Positions 26,931-39,571 of a stretch of DNA of 64,000 nt are shown piece after piece. Each line of letters starts with the position of its first letter. The first letter of the stretch is position 1. This DNA is from Diogma glabrata (lineage: Eukaryota > Arthropoda > Insecta > Diptera > Cylindrotomidae), in contig OY856186.1 of assembly GCA_963693315.1 (NCBI GenBank), positions 461,625,230 through 461,689,229 of the forward strand, given 5' to 3'. The position numbers and the translations under genes are program-made. Below the pieces are notes generated by a model. The model was not told where the DNA came from, ran no database searches, and saw nothing but the letters and a program-made list of their open reading frames with translations.

Positions 26931-27420
26931 AGTCACATAAAAATATTTCTTCATAATATATCAATATATTTGTCGTCGTCACATAGAAATATTTCTTCAT
27001 TATAAATCAATATATTTATCGTCGTCACATACGAACATTTCTTCATTATAAATCAATATATTTGTCGTCGTCACATAGGAATATTTATTCATTATATATC
27101 ATTATATTTGTCTTAGTCACATAATATTTCTTCATTATATATCAATATATATTTTATCGTCAAAATCTAAGATCATTTCTTCGTTACACATGATCTGCAT
27201 CGTCATATATCACGACATTGGTCGTTACAATATCATGAAGTCTTCGTTATACATGATTATTTTATCGTCTAATTCCAAGATCATTTCTTCGTTACATATG
27301 ATCTGCATCGTTATATATTACGACATTGGTCGTTACAATATCATGAAGTCGTCGTTATACATGATTATTTATCGTCAGCACATTAGTCTAAGATCACTTC
27401 TTCGTTTGCACATGATCTTC
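26931..27420 (+). repeat. Two tandem arrays, 46-bp and 111-bp units
   Basis: 26931-27150: five ~46-bp units, GTCACATA then AATATTTCTTCATTATA then TCAATATATTTGTCGTC. 27165-27420: units of ~111 bp at about 27169, 27279 and 27391 with AAGATCATTTCTTCGTTACA and CATGAAGTC. Shared TTCGT/CGTC words link both to the degenerate region upstream of pol. Confidence 0.8.
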
Positions 27421-27829
27421 ATCGTTACATTCAGACTTTTTCGTCATTTACTTACATTGTTGATCCAGTTCGTCGGTTACTTCGCACATTAAGACTTAAA
27501 TCTTCGTTTTTCTATTTCAAAGTCTAACTTTGCGTCTAAAAACAGCTATATTTTGTCTCTACACTTCCAACCATTCGGCTTCACGGCGTCATATCTGTTT
27601 CAGGTCTATTTAAGATTTTTCTCATGTTCCAAAATCAATTCATGAGCGCTTCAACATTATCATGATTGATTGGAATCATTCAATGCATACAGAACATGTT
27701 AACTTGGCCTTTTCGCCGTGGAATCTATTAGTGATGTGACCACAGGAGCGTAAAGGGTATCTAAGACCACGGAGTGGTGGTTGTGAGCCTCGCGATTATC
27801 ATTATTCATGCCATTTATTTAATGAAATT

Positions 27830-28370
27830 AATGTATTAATTGATTTTAAGTTGATTTATTAGTAAAATTTCTTGTCATACATTATAAACATTAAAGTTAA
27901 CAGATTGGTTATAAAATGCATCAATCCAATCTGAATTCTTTAATGACGAATTCGTGAATTTATTAATTATATTATTAATTTTAGCTAATCGTCGTGTTAA
28001 TTTAATTTGTGTAAATGTAGTACTAATTTTAAGAGGTACTAATTTAATATTCTTCTTATCATTAATGGTTTCAATCATTTATTAGCTTAATGTATATAAA
28101 AAACAAATTAAGTACTAAGCTTTTTTTGTTTGGTTTTCAATTTTTATTAATAAAATAATTTTATTAATATTATTGCCGTCATGTGAAAATATTTTGAATT
28201 AAATTTTTATTTAAAATTTAACATGTTTCGATAATATTTAAAATTATCATCATCAGAAAATTGTAACAAAATTAAAACGATTTAAGAGTACGTAGCTTAC
28301 AAAAACAATGTAAAAAAATGATTTTTTTGATTTGATTTGATTGATTTTTGATGAAATGATTTGATTTTTT
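27830..28370 (-). other. Possible PLE-type fragment (minus) with hammerhead-like hairpin
   Basis: On the minus strand near 28195-28255: AATTTT, CTGATGA, T, GATAAT, loop, ATTATC, GAAA, CATG. This is the same arrangement as 18003-18046, with a different stem sequence. Downstream on that strand is a 67-codon frame (28078 to 27875) with no recognised domain. The resemblance suggests a PLE end fragment, but no RT is present. Confidence 0.35.
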
Positions 28371-28377
28371 TGTACAA

Positions 28378-28457
28378 TGTATTTCATGAAATTATAATCA
28401 CTAAGGTAATACTTACATTAATTATTGAATCGCTGTATATGTCCAGGTTTCAAAACG

Positions 28458-28556
<99 letters not shown>

Positions 28557-29836
28557 CTGCAGTTTCTGCAGTTTGTCTGAAAAAAGATTAGTGCTTCGAT
28601 TTTTAAAAATATAATTTTCAAAAACCCAGTATTTTTGATATTTTGAGCAACATAATTTAATTCCGGTGTTTGAATCGCACGTCGCTGCCGTCGCTTAAGT
28701 CAACATGCTGTGTATATATATATGACGTTTGGACTGGAATCTTTCTCTTATATTTTATATACTTGCTTGGATTAGTTTAACCTAATAAAAAAAATCCATG
28801 TAGTTTCTTTGTCAAAAATGTTAAATTAAAAATGCAAAAATATATTTAAAAAAGGAAACTAAGTGTTTGAATTCATGGAGTGATAAAAGTGTTCTTGTGA
28901 AATTATGATATGGTGAAGAAGTTTATACAAATTTTTCTAATATTAGACCTTTCTTCCGTAGTGCCGCCATTGTGAATTCATCAGCGTGGTGTCATTTTTT
29001 TAGTAATTAGTTACCACCCATACACCTGATGTCCAGGAACATCAAGTCAATATTATATTCTGTGAGGCAAACTTTTAATTAATTATTTCATCATCGACAT
29101 AGCCTCCAGGAACATCAAATCAATATTATATTCTGTGAGGCAAACTTTTAGTTAATTATTTCATCATCGACATAGCCTCCAGGAACATCAAATCAATATT
29201 ATATTCTGTGAGGCAAACTTTTAATTAATTATTTCATCATCGACATAGCCTCCAGGAACATCAAATCAATATTATATTCTGTGAGGCAAACTTTTAATTA
29301 ATTATTTCATCATCGACATAGCCTCCAGGAACATCAAATCAATATTATATTCTGTGAGGCAAACTTTTAATTAATTATTTCATCATCGACATAGCCTCCA
29401 GGAACATCAAATCAATATTACATTCTGTGAGGCAAACTTTAAGTAATTACATCGGCATCGACATAGCCTCCAGGAACATCAAGTCAATATTATATTCGGT
29501 GAGGCAAACTTTAATTAATTACATCGGCATCGACATAGCCTCCAGGAACACCACGTCAAGATTATATTCTGTGAGGCAAACTTTAATTAATTATTTCATC
29601 ATCGACATTGCCTCCAGGAACACCACGTCACTATTATATTACGTCAAATATTATATGAATACAATATCATATCCACAAATCAAGATACCATCAAATTATA
29701 CAAATACATACTGTTAAATAAAATTGTAACATACCAGATCACACCAACTATATCTCATTATTATTTCGGCCAAACTAACAGTATCATCTGATGATGGTCA
29801 CATGATTATTGAATGCTTCTGAACCAAATTCCATGT
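28378..29836 (+). repeat. BEL/Pao 3' LTR, first part
   Basis: Matches 19617-21088, including the (TA)n run (28459-28553) and nine 73-bp units. The match stops after CCATGT at 29831-29836; the rest of the LTR resumes at 33842 after another CCATGT (33836-33841). Confidence 0.88.
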
Positions 29837-30442
29837 GTTGATTCTCATATCATATATCATGACATTTGATGACATGTATTTTAAATTATTATTTTAAATT
29901 ATTATTTTAGAATAATTTTTTTAATTTTTAGGGATACAATACATATTAATAATTTTTCTTTCTGTTTTGTAGGTAAGGATTCTCTAAAACAAAATATTGA
30001 AAAGAAAACAATAAGTGAAAGAAAATTATAAGGGATAGGATAGGAAATACTTGTATTTTGCAAAAAAAATTAATTCAGATAAGTTTTTCTTATCATTCAA
30101 ATTTTTATTTTATTTATTTTTATGTAGAATTGTAGTTATTTTATTAGTTTCGTTGGTAGTTTTCTTGTGGTCTTGTTGACTCAATAAAAGGTTTTAAGTA
30201 CACTTTATGTAAAGTTTCCTGTCTTTGAGTTACATCTTGTTTTGATGTTTCTAAAATAATATTTTGTTTACAATTTCATAATTTTAATTGTCGATTTTAA
30301 CAGTGAACCTAGACTTAGATTCAGGTTGTCCAGCTGTTGAAGTAGTCAATTTCAATTTCAATTTCAATTTGAGTTTGTTTGTTTTCGCATTACTGTGGTT
30401 TTCGTATGTATGTTTTTCATTGATATTTCTCTATGAATTAAA

Positions 30443-33307
30443 ATGGCAAAATTATCTATTAGCTATGCGAACATAAGAGGATTGAATATAAACCTTAATT
30501 CAGTCCATCTTTTTCTTGAAACTATGAAACCTGATATTTTGTTTTTAACGGAAACGATTATCAGTGCGCGTGCTGTGACCTTAGATAAAAATAGATACCT
30601 TTGTCCCAATTATGAACTTGAATCCTCTTTCTACATTAAGCATGGAGTTTGTGCTTATATTAGGGATACTATACCATATGTGAGATTAAATAAATTTGAA
30701 TTAAATGCAAAATGTCACAATATGGTGTCACTAAAAATTAGTTGCCCAAGTCAAACGCTGTTTGTCTTTGGACTTTACCGTTCACCTAATTCACCTGAGA
30801 ACTCTAATTTTTTTCATGACTTATCTGAGAAGATAGATAGGTTGGTTGAGTATCCTAATGCAAAGTTTATAGTTCTTGGAGATTTTAATGTCCACAATAA
30901 AGAATGGCTTACACACAGCTCTAAAACTGACGAGGTTGGTAGACAGGCTGAGTTGTTTGCTCTTTATCACAATTTTACTCAAATAATAGACCAGCCAACC
31001 AGAGTTCCTGACATTCCTGGTCAAAGTAGTAATTTACTTGATTTATTTTTGACAAACGATCCATATCTGGTTCAATTTAAAATATCAGAACCATTGGGTG
31101 GTTCAGATCATAATTTGATCTCCACACAACTAAATATACAAATTCCAAAACAATTTAAAGCGAATCCTCGCAATGTTTGGGATTACAAAGCTGCGGATTG
31201 GCAAGGACTTAAAAGTTTTTTTAGATGTTTTCCTTGGAAACGCTATTGCCTTACCGGCCAAGACCCAGACATAGCTGCATCAAATTTTTCTGAAACTGTA
31301 ATTGATGGTATGCACAGATTTATTCCTAATAAATTGATCATTCCAAAAACTGATCTATGGTTTTCTAGTAAATGCAAAAAAGCTATAAAAGTTAAAAAAA
31401 AGGCTTTTCGAAAGTTTAATCAAAACAAAACCGATGAAAACCTTAGACAGTACCGTAAAGAGAGAAATTTATGTCGTAAGTTAATAGATGAAGAGAAACA
31501 TCTATTTAATAGGAAAAAAGCATCTAAATTCGCAGAACATCCGACTGGTTCACGCAATTTCTATAAAGCCGCAAAGGCTGTCCAAAGCAACTTTTGTAAA
31601 TCTTCCCTACCGCCTCTTGTTAATAGAGATGTCCCTATCATTGATCCAAAAGAGAAAGCTAATTTGCTTGGGCATTATTTCTCTTTAAATTCTACTTTAA
31701 AAGAACCTAATTTCCAACCTAAACCTATTTCTAAAGTTTCTTATAAAATGAGGCGGATAATTTTTCGGAAAAACATTGTTCGAAAAATGCTTTTGAAAAT
31801 CAATACTAACAAGGCAACAGGTCCTGATTTTATTCCTCCAATTATACTTAAAACATTTGCTAGGGAGCTAGCACCAATCCTCACTAAAATCTTCTATTTG
31901 TCATATAAGAAAGGAATTTTTCCTGAAATTTGGAAAATGGCTAGTGTACAGCCAGTTTCAAAAAAGGGCAGTAAAACTGATCCTACGAATTACAGACCCA
32001 TTTCAATTTTATCGGTAGTTGCTAAAATTTTTGAGAAATATGTCAATTTTAATTTAATGAGCTTCTTAGAGTCTTCCAAATTAATTAATGAGAGACAATA
32101 TGGATTTCGAAAAGGAAGAGCGACGGGAGATTTGCTGTCTTTTGTCACTCATATCTGGAACAAGTCGCTTGAAAACTTTGGAGAAACATTTGGTGTTGCT
32201 CTTGATATTTCTAAGGCATTTGACAAAGTTTGGCATAACAACCTTATATGCAAATTGAGATCCTATGGTTTAGACGAGCAGCTTATATCTTGGACACAGA
32301 GCTTTATATCTGATAGAAAATTTCGGGTCAATGTTGACGGTGTGTCATCGAATACTTTTTCAACTAATGCAGGAGTTCCTCAGGGTTCCGCTTTGTCACC
32401 AACTCTTTTTCTTATCTATATTAATGATTTGTTGGACTCAACGGTTCATCCTATACATAGTTTTGCTGATGATAGCACGCTTCATGCGTCTCATGAAGCA
32501 CCTAAACTATATACACCCTTAGCGCTTAGTGAGTGTAGGTCAAAATTGATAGATTCCCTTAACACTGATCTTAAAACAATTATGGATTGGGGTATTGCTA
32601 ACAGTGTTGAATTCAATACAAGCAAAACACAGGTTTGTCATTTTTCTAGGATAACGACACCCAATCCTTTTCCATTAACGTTTGGCCCCAAAAATCTTTT
32701 AGAGAATGAGTCTGTCAGACTTCTAGGAGTTGAGATTGAAAATAATATGAAGTGGAATTCTCATATTTTTAATCTGGCTAAGAATGCTGTTCAAAAGTTA
32801 GGATTTTTAGGGCGATGTCGTAAGTTTTTCGATAGCGAACAACTTCTTTTAGTTTATAAATCTTTTATACGTCCCTGCATGGAATACTGTTCTCACATAT
32901 GGGGTGGAGCTTACTTGAGTAGTCTCAACTGCCTTGATTCTGTACAGCGTAGAGCTATTAAACTCATTGGTAACCCAAGTCTTACTAACGGTCTTGATTA
33001 CTTGCAGCACAGAAGAAATGTTGCTGATTTGACTATATTTTATAAATATATTATGGATGAACGAGCTTCTGAAGAGATCAAATCGATTTTACCTAAATTA
33101 GCAAACCTTTCGCGTCACACCAGAGCAACCGTAGCAGCGCATCCCTTTACAGTTCAAATAATTAGGTGTAGAACTGTGGCCTTCCAATGTGACTTTTTCA
33201 ACAGAGTCTCTCATCTTTGGAATGCCTTACCTTCCTGGGTTTTCCCTGATGAATTTAATCCTCAAGGCTTTAAAGTTAACGTTCATAAATTTCTCAGAGA
33301 ATCTTAA
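30443..33307 (+). CDS. Non-LTR retrotransposon endonuclease-reverse transcriptase, intact frame
   Basis: 954 codons with no internal stop. Residues about 1-230 form an APE-type endonuclease: SYANIRGLNINLN, PDILFLTETII, FGLYRSPNSP, IVLGDFNVHNKEW and GGSDHNLIS carry the expected Asn, Glu, Tyr, Asp/Asn and Ser-Asp-His positions. Residues about 440-720 form the RT: KATGPDFIPP, NYRPISILSVVAKIFEKYV, GVALDISKAFDKVWH, GVPQGSALSPTLFLIYINDL and the catalytic FADD in HSFADDSTLH. A C-terminal region with CMEYCSHIWGG follows. The start is the ATG at 30443, just ahead of the first endonuclease motif. It would nick target DNA and copy its RNA there. It resembles the Jockey/CR1-type group, though I cannot fix the clade. 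No ORF1 is visible upstream. A related copy begins at 62600. Confidence 0.93.
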   Translation: MAKLSISYANIRGLNINLNSVHLFLETMKPDILFLTETIISARAVTLDKNRYLCPNYELESSFYIKHGVCAYIRDTIPYVRLNKFELNAKCHNMVSLKISCPSQTLFVFGLYRSPNSPENSNFFHDLSEKIDRLVEYPNAKFIVLGDFNVHNKEWLTHSSKTDEVGRQAELFALYHNFTQIIDQPTRVPDIPGQSSNLLDLFLTNDPYLVQFKISEPLGGSDHNLISTQLNIQIPKQFKANPRNVWDYKAADWQGLKSFFRCFPWKRYCLTGQDPDIAASNFSETVIDGMHRFIPNKLIIPKTDLWFSSKCKKAIKVKKKAFRKFNQNKTDENLRQYRKERNLCRKLIDEEKHLFNRKKASKFAEHPTGSRNFYKAAKAVQSNFCKSSLPPLVNRDVPIIDPKEKANLLGHYFSLNSTLKEPNFQPKPISKVSYKMRRIIFRKNIVRKMLLKINTNKATGPDFIPPIILKTFARELAPILTKIFYLSYKKGIFPEIWKMASVQPVSKKGSKTDPTNYRPISILSVVAKIFEKYVNFNLMSFLESSKLINERQYGFRKGRATGDLLSFVTHIWNKSLENFGETFGVALDISKAFDKVWHNNLICKLRSYGLDEQLISWTQSFISDRKFRVNVDGVSSNTFSTNAGVPQGSALSPTLFLIYINDLLDSTVHPIHSFADDSTLHASHEAPKLYTPLALSECRSKLIDSLNTDLKTIMDWGIANSVEFNTSKTQVCHFSRITTPNPFPLTFGPKNLLENESVRLLGVEIENNMKWNSHIFNLAKNAVQKLGFLGRCRKFFDSEQLLLVYKSFIRPCMEYCSHIWGGAYLSSLNCLDSVQRRAIKLIGNPSLTNGLDYLQHRRNVADLTIFYKYIMDERASEEIKSILPKLANLSRHTRATVAAHPFTVQIIRCRTVAFQCDFFNRVSHLWNALPSWVFPDEFNPQGFKVNVHKFLRES

Positions 33308-33432
33308 TTTGCATTCCATTCTTATCCCTAGTTGGCATGGTATCTTCGGATATTCAGAGACTTTAATTTATAATTTATTATAATTAACACTAAACATGCC
33401 TAACTTTGAATAAATAAAAAAAAAAAAAAAAT
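33308..33432 (+). other. LINE 3' UTR and poly(A)
   Basis: Short 3' UTR ending TTGAATAAATAAAAAA and a run of about 16 A. This A tail marks the 3' end of the LINE transcript. Confidence 0.8.
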
Positions 33433-33922
33433 TGTTTTTTTAATTTAATAATTTAATCCATTTTTTCCTAATTTATAAACATATACATGTCAGCATATGT
33501 CAGGGTTTTTCTTTATGATAATAGATGTCGTTATTTCTTTCTTATTTTTTTTTGAACATGTTTCCTTTGAATAATATTTTTTGTTTTTAAAAAAAAAGTT
33601 TTCTATATATTACTTTTTGTTCGGATTTTGTGATCTAAACTTGTAAAATACAATTCAATTCAATTATAAAAATAAAACAACATATAAAAAATAATTATTG
33701 TTAACATCTACAATTGTACCCGAACAACTACCTAACAACTTCAAATTCAATAACGTATTGCATAAAGTGAGCCGGATCTTAGAAAACCTGCAATTTGCAA
33801 TTCTGGTCCAAAGGCGAGGAATTCAACATTAAACACCATGTCAACTTCTCTGATGTCATCCGTCATCGTCCGCCGCAAACCTTTATATATATATACAGTC
33901 CACTGCCACATTGGGGGACGCG

Positions 33923-34204
<282 letters not shown>

Positions 34205-34442
34205 TATATTAATAAAAATCTTGAAATTACAAAGAAAGTAAAATAAAGTGATTATAAAGTTAAATTGTGTATCTGTTTTCACTAATTTGTTCCACGCCAT
34301 TGCATTCTTCTTATAATTTTGGCTACAGTCTACACTCTATGCTATCTAAATTCCATGTCAACTTCTCTGATGTCATCCGTCATCGTCCGCCGCAAACCTT
34401 TATATATATATACAGTCCACTGCCACATTGGGGGACGCGACA

Positions 34443-34699
<257 letters not shown>

Positions 34700-34841
34700 T
34701 ATATTAATAAAAATCTTGAAATTACAAAGAAAGTAAAATAAAGTGATTATAAAGTTAAATTGTGTATCTGTTTTCACTAATTTGTTCCACGCCATTGCAT
34801 TCTTCTTATAACTTTGGCTACAGTCTACACTCTATGCTATC

Positions 34842-36296
34842 GTTATGTTTAGTTTGCACAAAATGGAGGAACAATAAAAAATAGTGAATCATTCTCTTAA
34901 AGTTTAATTAGGTTAATGAAAATCAAACATAAAAAAGAAGGCAGTGTTAAAGACTGGCGACAGAAATGAAAACTTAAATCTGTGAAATAGTTGCGTTTTT
35001 TTGTATCTTTCAATTATTGCAGTATCACAAATGAAAATTTCAGAATGTTTAAATTAAAATCATTAAAATTATTCTGGGTTTCACATCTATCAGTATTCCA
35101 AGCAACTATTATATACATTTTTATGTTTAAAATAATCAAAACATATCATATAAAAATTTGCGTCTATCAACACCTTAGAAAGCATGTTGTTGTGGGGCCT
35201 TGTTCTTAAAAGTTTTTTGTGTGTTGTTGTGACACACCTTGTAATTTCTACTACCAAACACATTTTATTTCAAAGAAAACTAGCGTTTCATCAAAGAATA
35301 TTCCATAACTTCAAAGAATATTCCATAGCTTAGAGCAAAGAATGGTATCGTTGATTGAAAATACTTCATCCACCAGCACCCCTAAGATATCACTTTGGCT
35401 AATGAGATTGCATTGCTATTGCCAGTGGTATACCATATCTCAAGATAACTTATATGCCAATAGCAGAGACTAAAGTACGTGTGGTTTTTGAAACCCATTG
35501 TGATCTATGGGTTTCAAGTTTAAAATTTACAAATCTTCCTGCGGAAAGCTAAGCAAATTCATTGGTTTTAATGCGCATTGTTGCCGTTTGCAAATCACTA
35601 TCGGCTAAGTACCACCATTTTTAATTATTTTACTTATCATGATTGCCATCCATGTTTAATAATACATAAGCTATGCTTCTTTGTATAGAATTTATGCAAT
35701 TTCCGTCTCGTAATTGTGAGCTTAAAATCTATATAATCGATGTTATCAAGTATCAAGTTACAAGTATTAAGTCTTTATTTAATTTTAGAAACATGTATTA
35801 TATACAATTCCAAATTAACAACATATTTGGTGAAGGTGATAAAATTTGTAACATCATGTTAAATTCCAACACATATAATTTTGATATACAAATGTAATTG
35901 TTTCAGGTTATACTATCTTTCTTACGTTATTTTTAATTTCATAAAAATTATGTTCAACAACAAAAACATTGATCAAAGCAAACTACCGTTTAAAACGATA
36001 ATTAAATAAAAAGCAAATTAAGTGTACACAACAACTTCCCAAATTTTCATGATGATTAATGTATTAATGCATAAAGGACAAACAGACATACTTTCAATTT
36101 TATATATATTCAAAATTTATTTAGCATCGAATGCAAATTGCACAAGACAGTAGCAATATAACTTCAAAAAACTGCGTTATAGATCAATTTTTTAAAATAC
36201 GTATAAAGAAATTTTTATTATTTTTATGAATTCATGAATAATAAAAATAATTTTAATGGTATTTAATAAAAAGTTAAAAAAACAATACAAAAATAT
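34842..36296. other. AT-rich interval, no gene recognised
   Basis: Short open frames only (about 70 codons at 34991 and 35673), with no domain I know. A short direct repeat TTCAAAGAATATTCCATA occurs twice near 35293-35330. No transposon ends identified. Confidence 0.45.
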
Positions 36297-36362
36297 GTAC
36301 CACACAAGGAATTGAACTCAATACCTACAGAACATCAGTCGAGTACGATATCCACAACGCAA
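36297..36362 (-). ncRNA. tRNA-like segment, possible SINE head
   Basis: On the minus strand: GTTGTGGATATCGTACTCGA, then CTGATGTTCTGTAGGTATTG, then AGTTCAATTCC (36308-36318), then TTGTGTGGTAC. AGTTCAATTCC resembles a Pol III B box (GGTTCGANTCC), and the rest resembles the tRNA-derived head of insect SINEs. I could not fold a complete cloverleaf and see no A-rich tail, so it is a tRNA relic or SINE fragment rather than a working tRNA. Confidence 0.35.
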
Positions 36363-36740
36363 TTTGAAACTTTAAGAAATTATAGATAGATTTAATTTAA
36401 AAAATATAGATAGATAGAAATGATTTAAAAAATATATTTTTGACCTTCAAAAATGCATATTAAAATTGATGACGCGAATATTTTACTCCATACAAAATTT
36501 CATAACGCGGCTATAGAAGTTTTCACTTCAAAAATCAGCAAAAAACATATATATAAAATCTAAATTCAACGTGGATACATTTGATGAAAATATAAAATAG
36601 TCAGAGAAAAATATTTTTTGCTGTAATGAAGATTATGCTGTGTGCATTTAGCAAAGCCTATGGACATTAAATCAAAGCATCAAGATAAAAAAATAAAGTT
36701 ATAATTAACTGTAATTATAACTGCAACTGGATATGAAGAG

Positions 36741-39115
36741 TTCCCAAGCAACAAAATAAGTCGAAAATTGGTAACATTGTAATTAAAATTCGACTTTAAG
36801 GTTATAAAACCTTAATAATGAGATGTAAAATTACATCGAATCGACATCGAATCGACCAATGTGGGGAAAAATTCGACGTCGATTCGACGTAATTTTAGGG
36901 GTAAAATATTCTATTTAGGTATTTTTCTTCCTACTTTTTCTACCTATTTAAGTAAATTTCTCCTTAATTTAGGAAGATTCCACGTCAAATCGACGTCGAT
37001 TTAGGTTGCTTTGCACCTATTTTCAACCTAATTAGTTGTAAGTTACCAACTAGGTAATATTATAAGCAATTTTATCTTCTTCTTTACCAATTATGAAATA
37101 ATATGTATTTGAGCATCAGATGTCAAATTCGAAAAAGATGAAAACAAGTAATTTTGACTTAATATATAATTTATAATAAATTTTAATTTTATATTTCGCA
37201 ATAAAATGGTTTAAAAATGAATTTTTATAACGAAAAAAATATTATTGATAAACTTTAGGATTGTACTTCTAATAGTACATTATGATGCTAGGACGTAAAG
37301 CTAAAGATTTTGGACGGATGTGGAGTTTGCAAATCGAGGCGCTAGCCGAGATTTGCACCCACATTAAGTCCAAAATAGCTTACGTCCGTGCATCATATAC
37401 TATTTTTTATTCGCCGCAAGCAAAATATTGTAAGAAAAGTTGTTTATTCTAAATTAAAATTACAAATTTTCATAAATTTTAAAATCAAAATATGTGGAAC
37501 AAGAAATCTTTGAAAAAATATTTATTATTTTTTCCAAATTCTATGACAACAAATGATAACAACTATTTTAATTGGATAATGAAATTTTGAATTTGCGGGT
37601 TGCTTTGATAAAAAAATTTATTTTTCATAGAATTTAAACAAATACAAATGCTTTTTACTTTTTTGGACGTAGCTATGACGACAAAATAAATAGCTGAAAA
37701 GTGATACTTTAAAGCCGCAAATCACAGTAATAAAGTAACACTTTAATATATAGGCGAATAAAAAAATATTAATGGGCTTCAAAAAAAATAAATAATACAA
37801 AAATATATTTTTTTCATTTCTTTGAAAATAATTTCCTTTTACCAAAAATCTCACTTAGATAACAATATGGCGGAGTAATACTTTCAACAAAAATAAGTTT
37901 GAATATGGCGGACTAAGCAAAATCTACTTTAAAGTAAATTTCACATAATTTTTCGACTTTAAAGAAAATTTTTCTTAATTTTAAGTTGACAATAACCTAA
38001 ATTAGGTCGCAATCTTTTATTTAAGAAATTTCTACTTAAACTGGTAACATTCTACCAAATTGGTTGCACTTGAATTTCTACGCGTTCTATTTTAGTGAAT
38101 TTCTACCTATTGGTACACCAGCATCGTTTTGTATAAAAATTTAAGTATTGTTGCTGCTAATTGCACAAGTATAATGGCATATTCAATTAATCTTTTTTAT
38201 GAAGATTTAATTTTCCATTGTCTATTGAATTTCTTTCTAAAACCCAATATGTGTTTCATTATAGAAAAATAAATATAACCCAAACATATATGAAAATCTT
38301 ATAATTATTTAATCTTTAGTCGATAATTTTATTAAGGGTACAAATAATGAATAATTTTACTCAGTTTCATTATTTACTAAATAACTTTGGTTTAATTTGT
38401 TAATAATTAATAATAATTCTATCTAATATGTAAATTCAAATTAAATTTACAAAAATTGCATCAAACAAAATTGTACATCATCCTTCAAAAAAATGTGTTT
38501 CCTAATTTTTGTAATTACAGCAATAAGATATTACGTATAATTTTTTTTGTTAAATTACATCCTTTAAATAGGTAACTTATTTCTTATTTAAGTAAATTTT
38601 TACTAATTTTCGTAGATGAGGTCGACAATAAAATAATATTTTTGGTATAATCGACTTATAGATTAGTTTTTAAGTTATTTTCTACCAAATATTTGATTAT
38701 AAATTACCTTACAAGACTTAAGCTTACTATGAAGTGGAAAATTAGGTAAAATTAGGAGTAATTTTCCTTGTTTTTCAACTTAGAAAAAATGTTATTTGAG
38801 GTTGAAAATAGGTGAAAAATGTGGTAAAACTCTCCTCATTTTGCGACTAAATTACGTGTTCAAAATAAAATTGACTTTGAGGTTGATTTTAGGTAAAAAT
38901 TAGGTATAGGCAAGTGCTGGTTTTGACTTAAATTCTACTATTATTTTGATATAATTTTTTTGGGCGAAAAATACGTATAATCAACCTAATTAGCTACCTA
39001 TAAGTAAAATTCATTTGAAAGTCAAGAAAACTGGTTGAATCGACGTAATTTTTACATAATTAGGTGAATTTACACCAAACTGTAGTTGAAAATCACCTAT
39101 TGTGTTGCTTGGGAA
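36741..39115. mobile_element. 2.4-kb candidate TIR element, non-coding
   Basis: TTCCCAAGCAACA at 36741-36753 is inverted as TGTTGCTTGGGAA at 39103-39115. The interior is AT-rich, with many GTCGATTCGACGT- and GGTAAAATTAGG-like words and the hairpin at 37281-37397. No transposase. The flanks on both sides contain related sequence (CTATGGACATTAAAT ... GGATATGAAGAG / GGATGTGAAGAG), so the host site is itself repeated. No clear target duplication. Confidence 0.55.
37281..37397. repeat. 117-bp imperfect palindrome, half copy at 55609-55687
   Basis: From both ends inward: TATGATGC/GCATCATA, GGACGTAA/TTACGTCC, AGCT/AGCT, TTTTGGAC/GTCCAAAA, ATGTGG/CCCACAT, TTGCAAATC/GATTTGCA, meeting at GGCGCTAGCC. 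Small mismatched bulges separate the paired blocks. The left arm plus apex recurs inverted at 55609-55687 nearly unchanged. It could fold into a long hairpin as RNA or extrude as a cruciform. Confidence 0.85.
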
Positions 39116-39571
39116 TTAGTTGATTATGCTGTAAATTGTAAATTTTGGGATATAGCATCACTATTTTGGAAAATAACATCTTTCAAGGTCATATCAGATT
39201 AGTAGCAAAATCTATGGACATTAAATTACAAAATCAAGATCAAGACAAACAAAACAAAATTATAAATAGCTGTAATTGCAAACTGGATGTGAAGAGGAAA
39301 TAAATTGATCAACCAATAAAAATATAATAAAATTGTAGAAATAGTTATTATCATTCCAGATAGTTGGTGAGTTTTTAATTAATTTTGATTGACAATTTTT
39401 TTTTTAGTTTAAACTTGTTTATTATTATTGATATTGATAAAAATTATAATTCTTATTAAACTGTAAGTTGTGGAAATTCGTGGAAATAATTTCAATTGTT
39501 TTGATAAATAAATACAGTGTGGTTGAAGTTGCGTTCATTACACGGTTTATAAAATCAGTTTCATTATTAAG

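Larger units (their letters stand above)
25502..28377 (+). other. BEL internal 3' region, tandem-repeat rich
   Basis: No env-like frame. Three small arrays are annotated separately (26132-27420). The block at 25795-25965 resembles 22287-22490. Around 27720-27790 is GCGTAAAGGGTATC and a short GC-richer segment. From about 27830 the sequence looks like unrelated AT-rich DNA with a PLE-type hairpin on the minus strand. No clear polypurine tract precedes the 3' LTR. Confidence 0.6.
29837..33841 (+). mobile_element. LINE-containing insertion in the BEL 3' LTR
   Basis: About 4 kb between two CCATGT copies, the likely target duplication. Contents: ~600 bp of 5' sequence without an ORF1-like gene, the EN-RT frame at 30443-33307, a short 3' UTR ending in an A run (33417-33432), then ~400 bp of extra AT-rich DNA (33433-33835) that a simple LINE insertion does not explain. 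Confidence 0.65.

Noticed and set aside
30288..30476. 62-codon frame upstream of the LINE as ORF1
   Set aside because: No zinc knuckle or RNA-binding motif; composed of hydrophobic and FNFNFN repeats and overlaps the EN-RT start.
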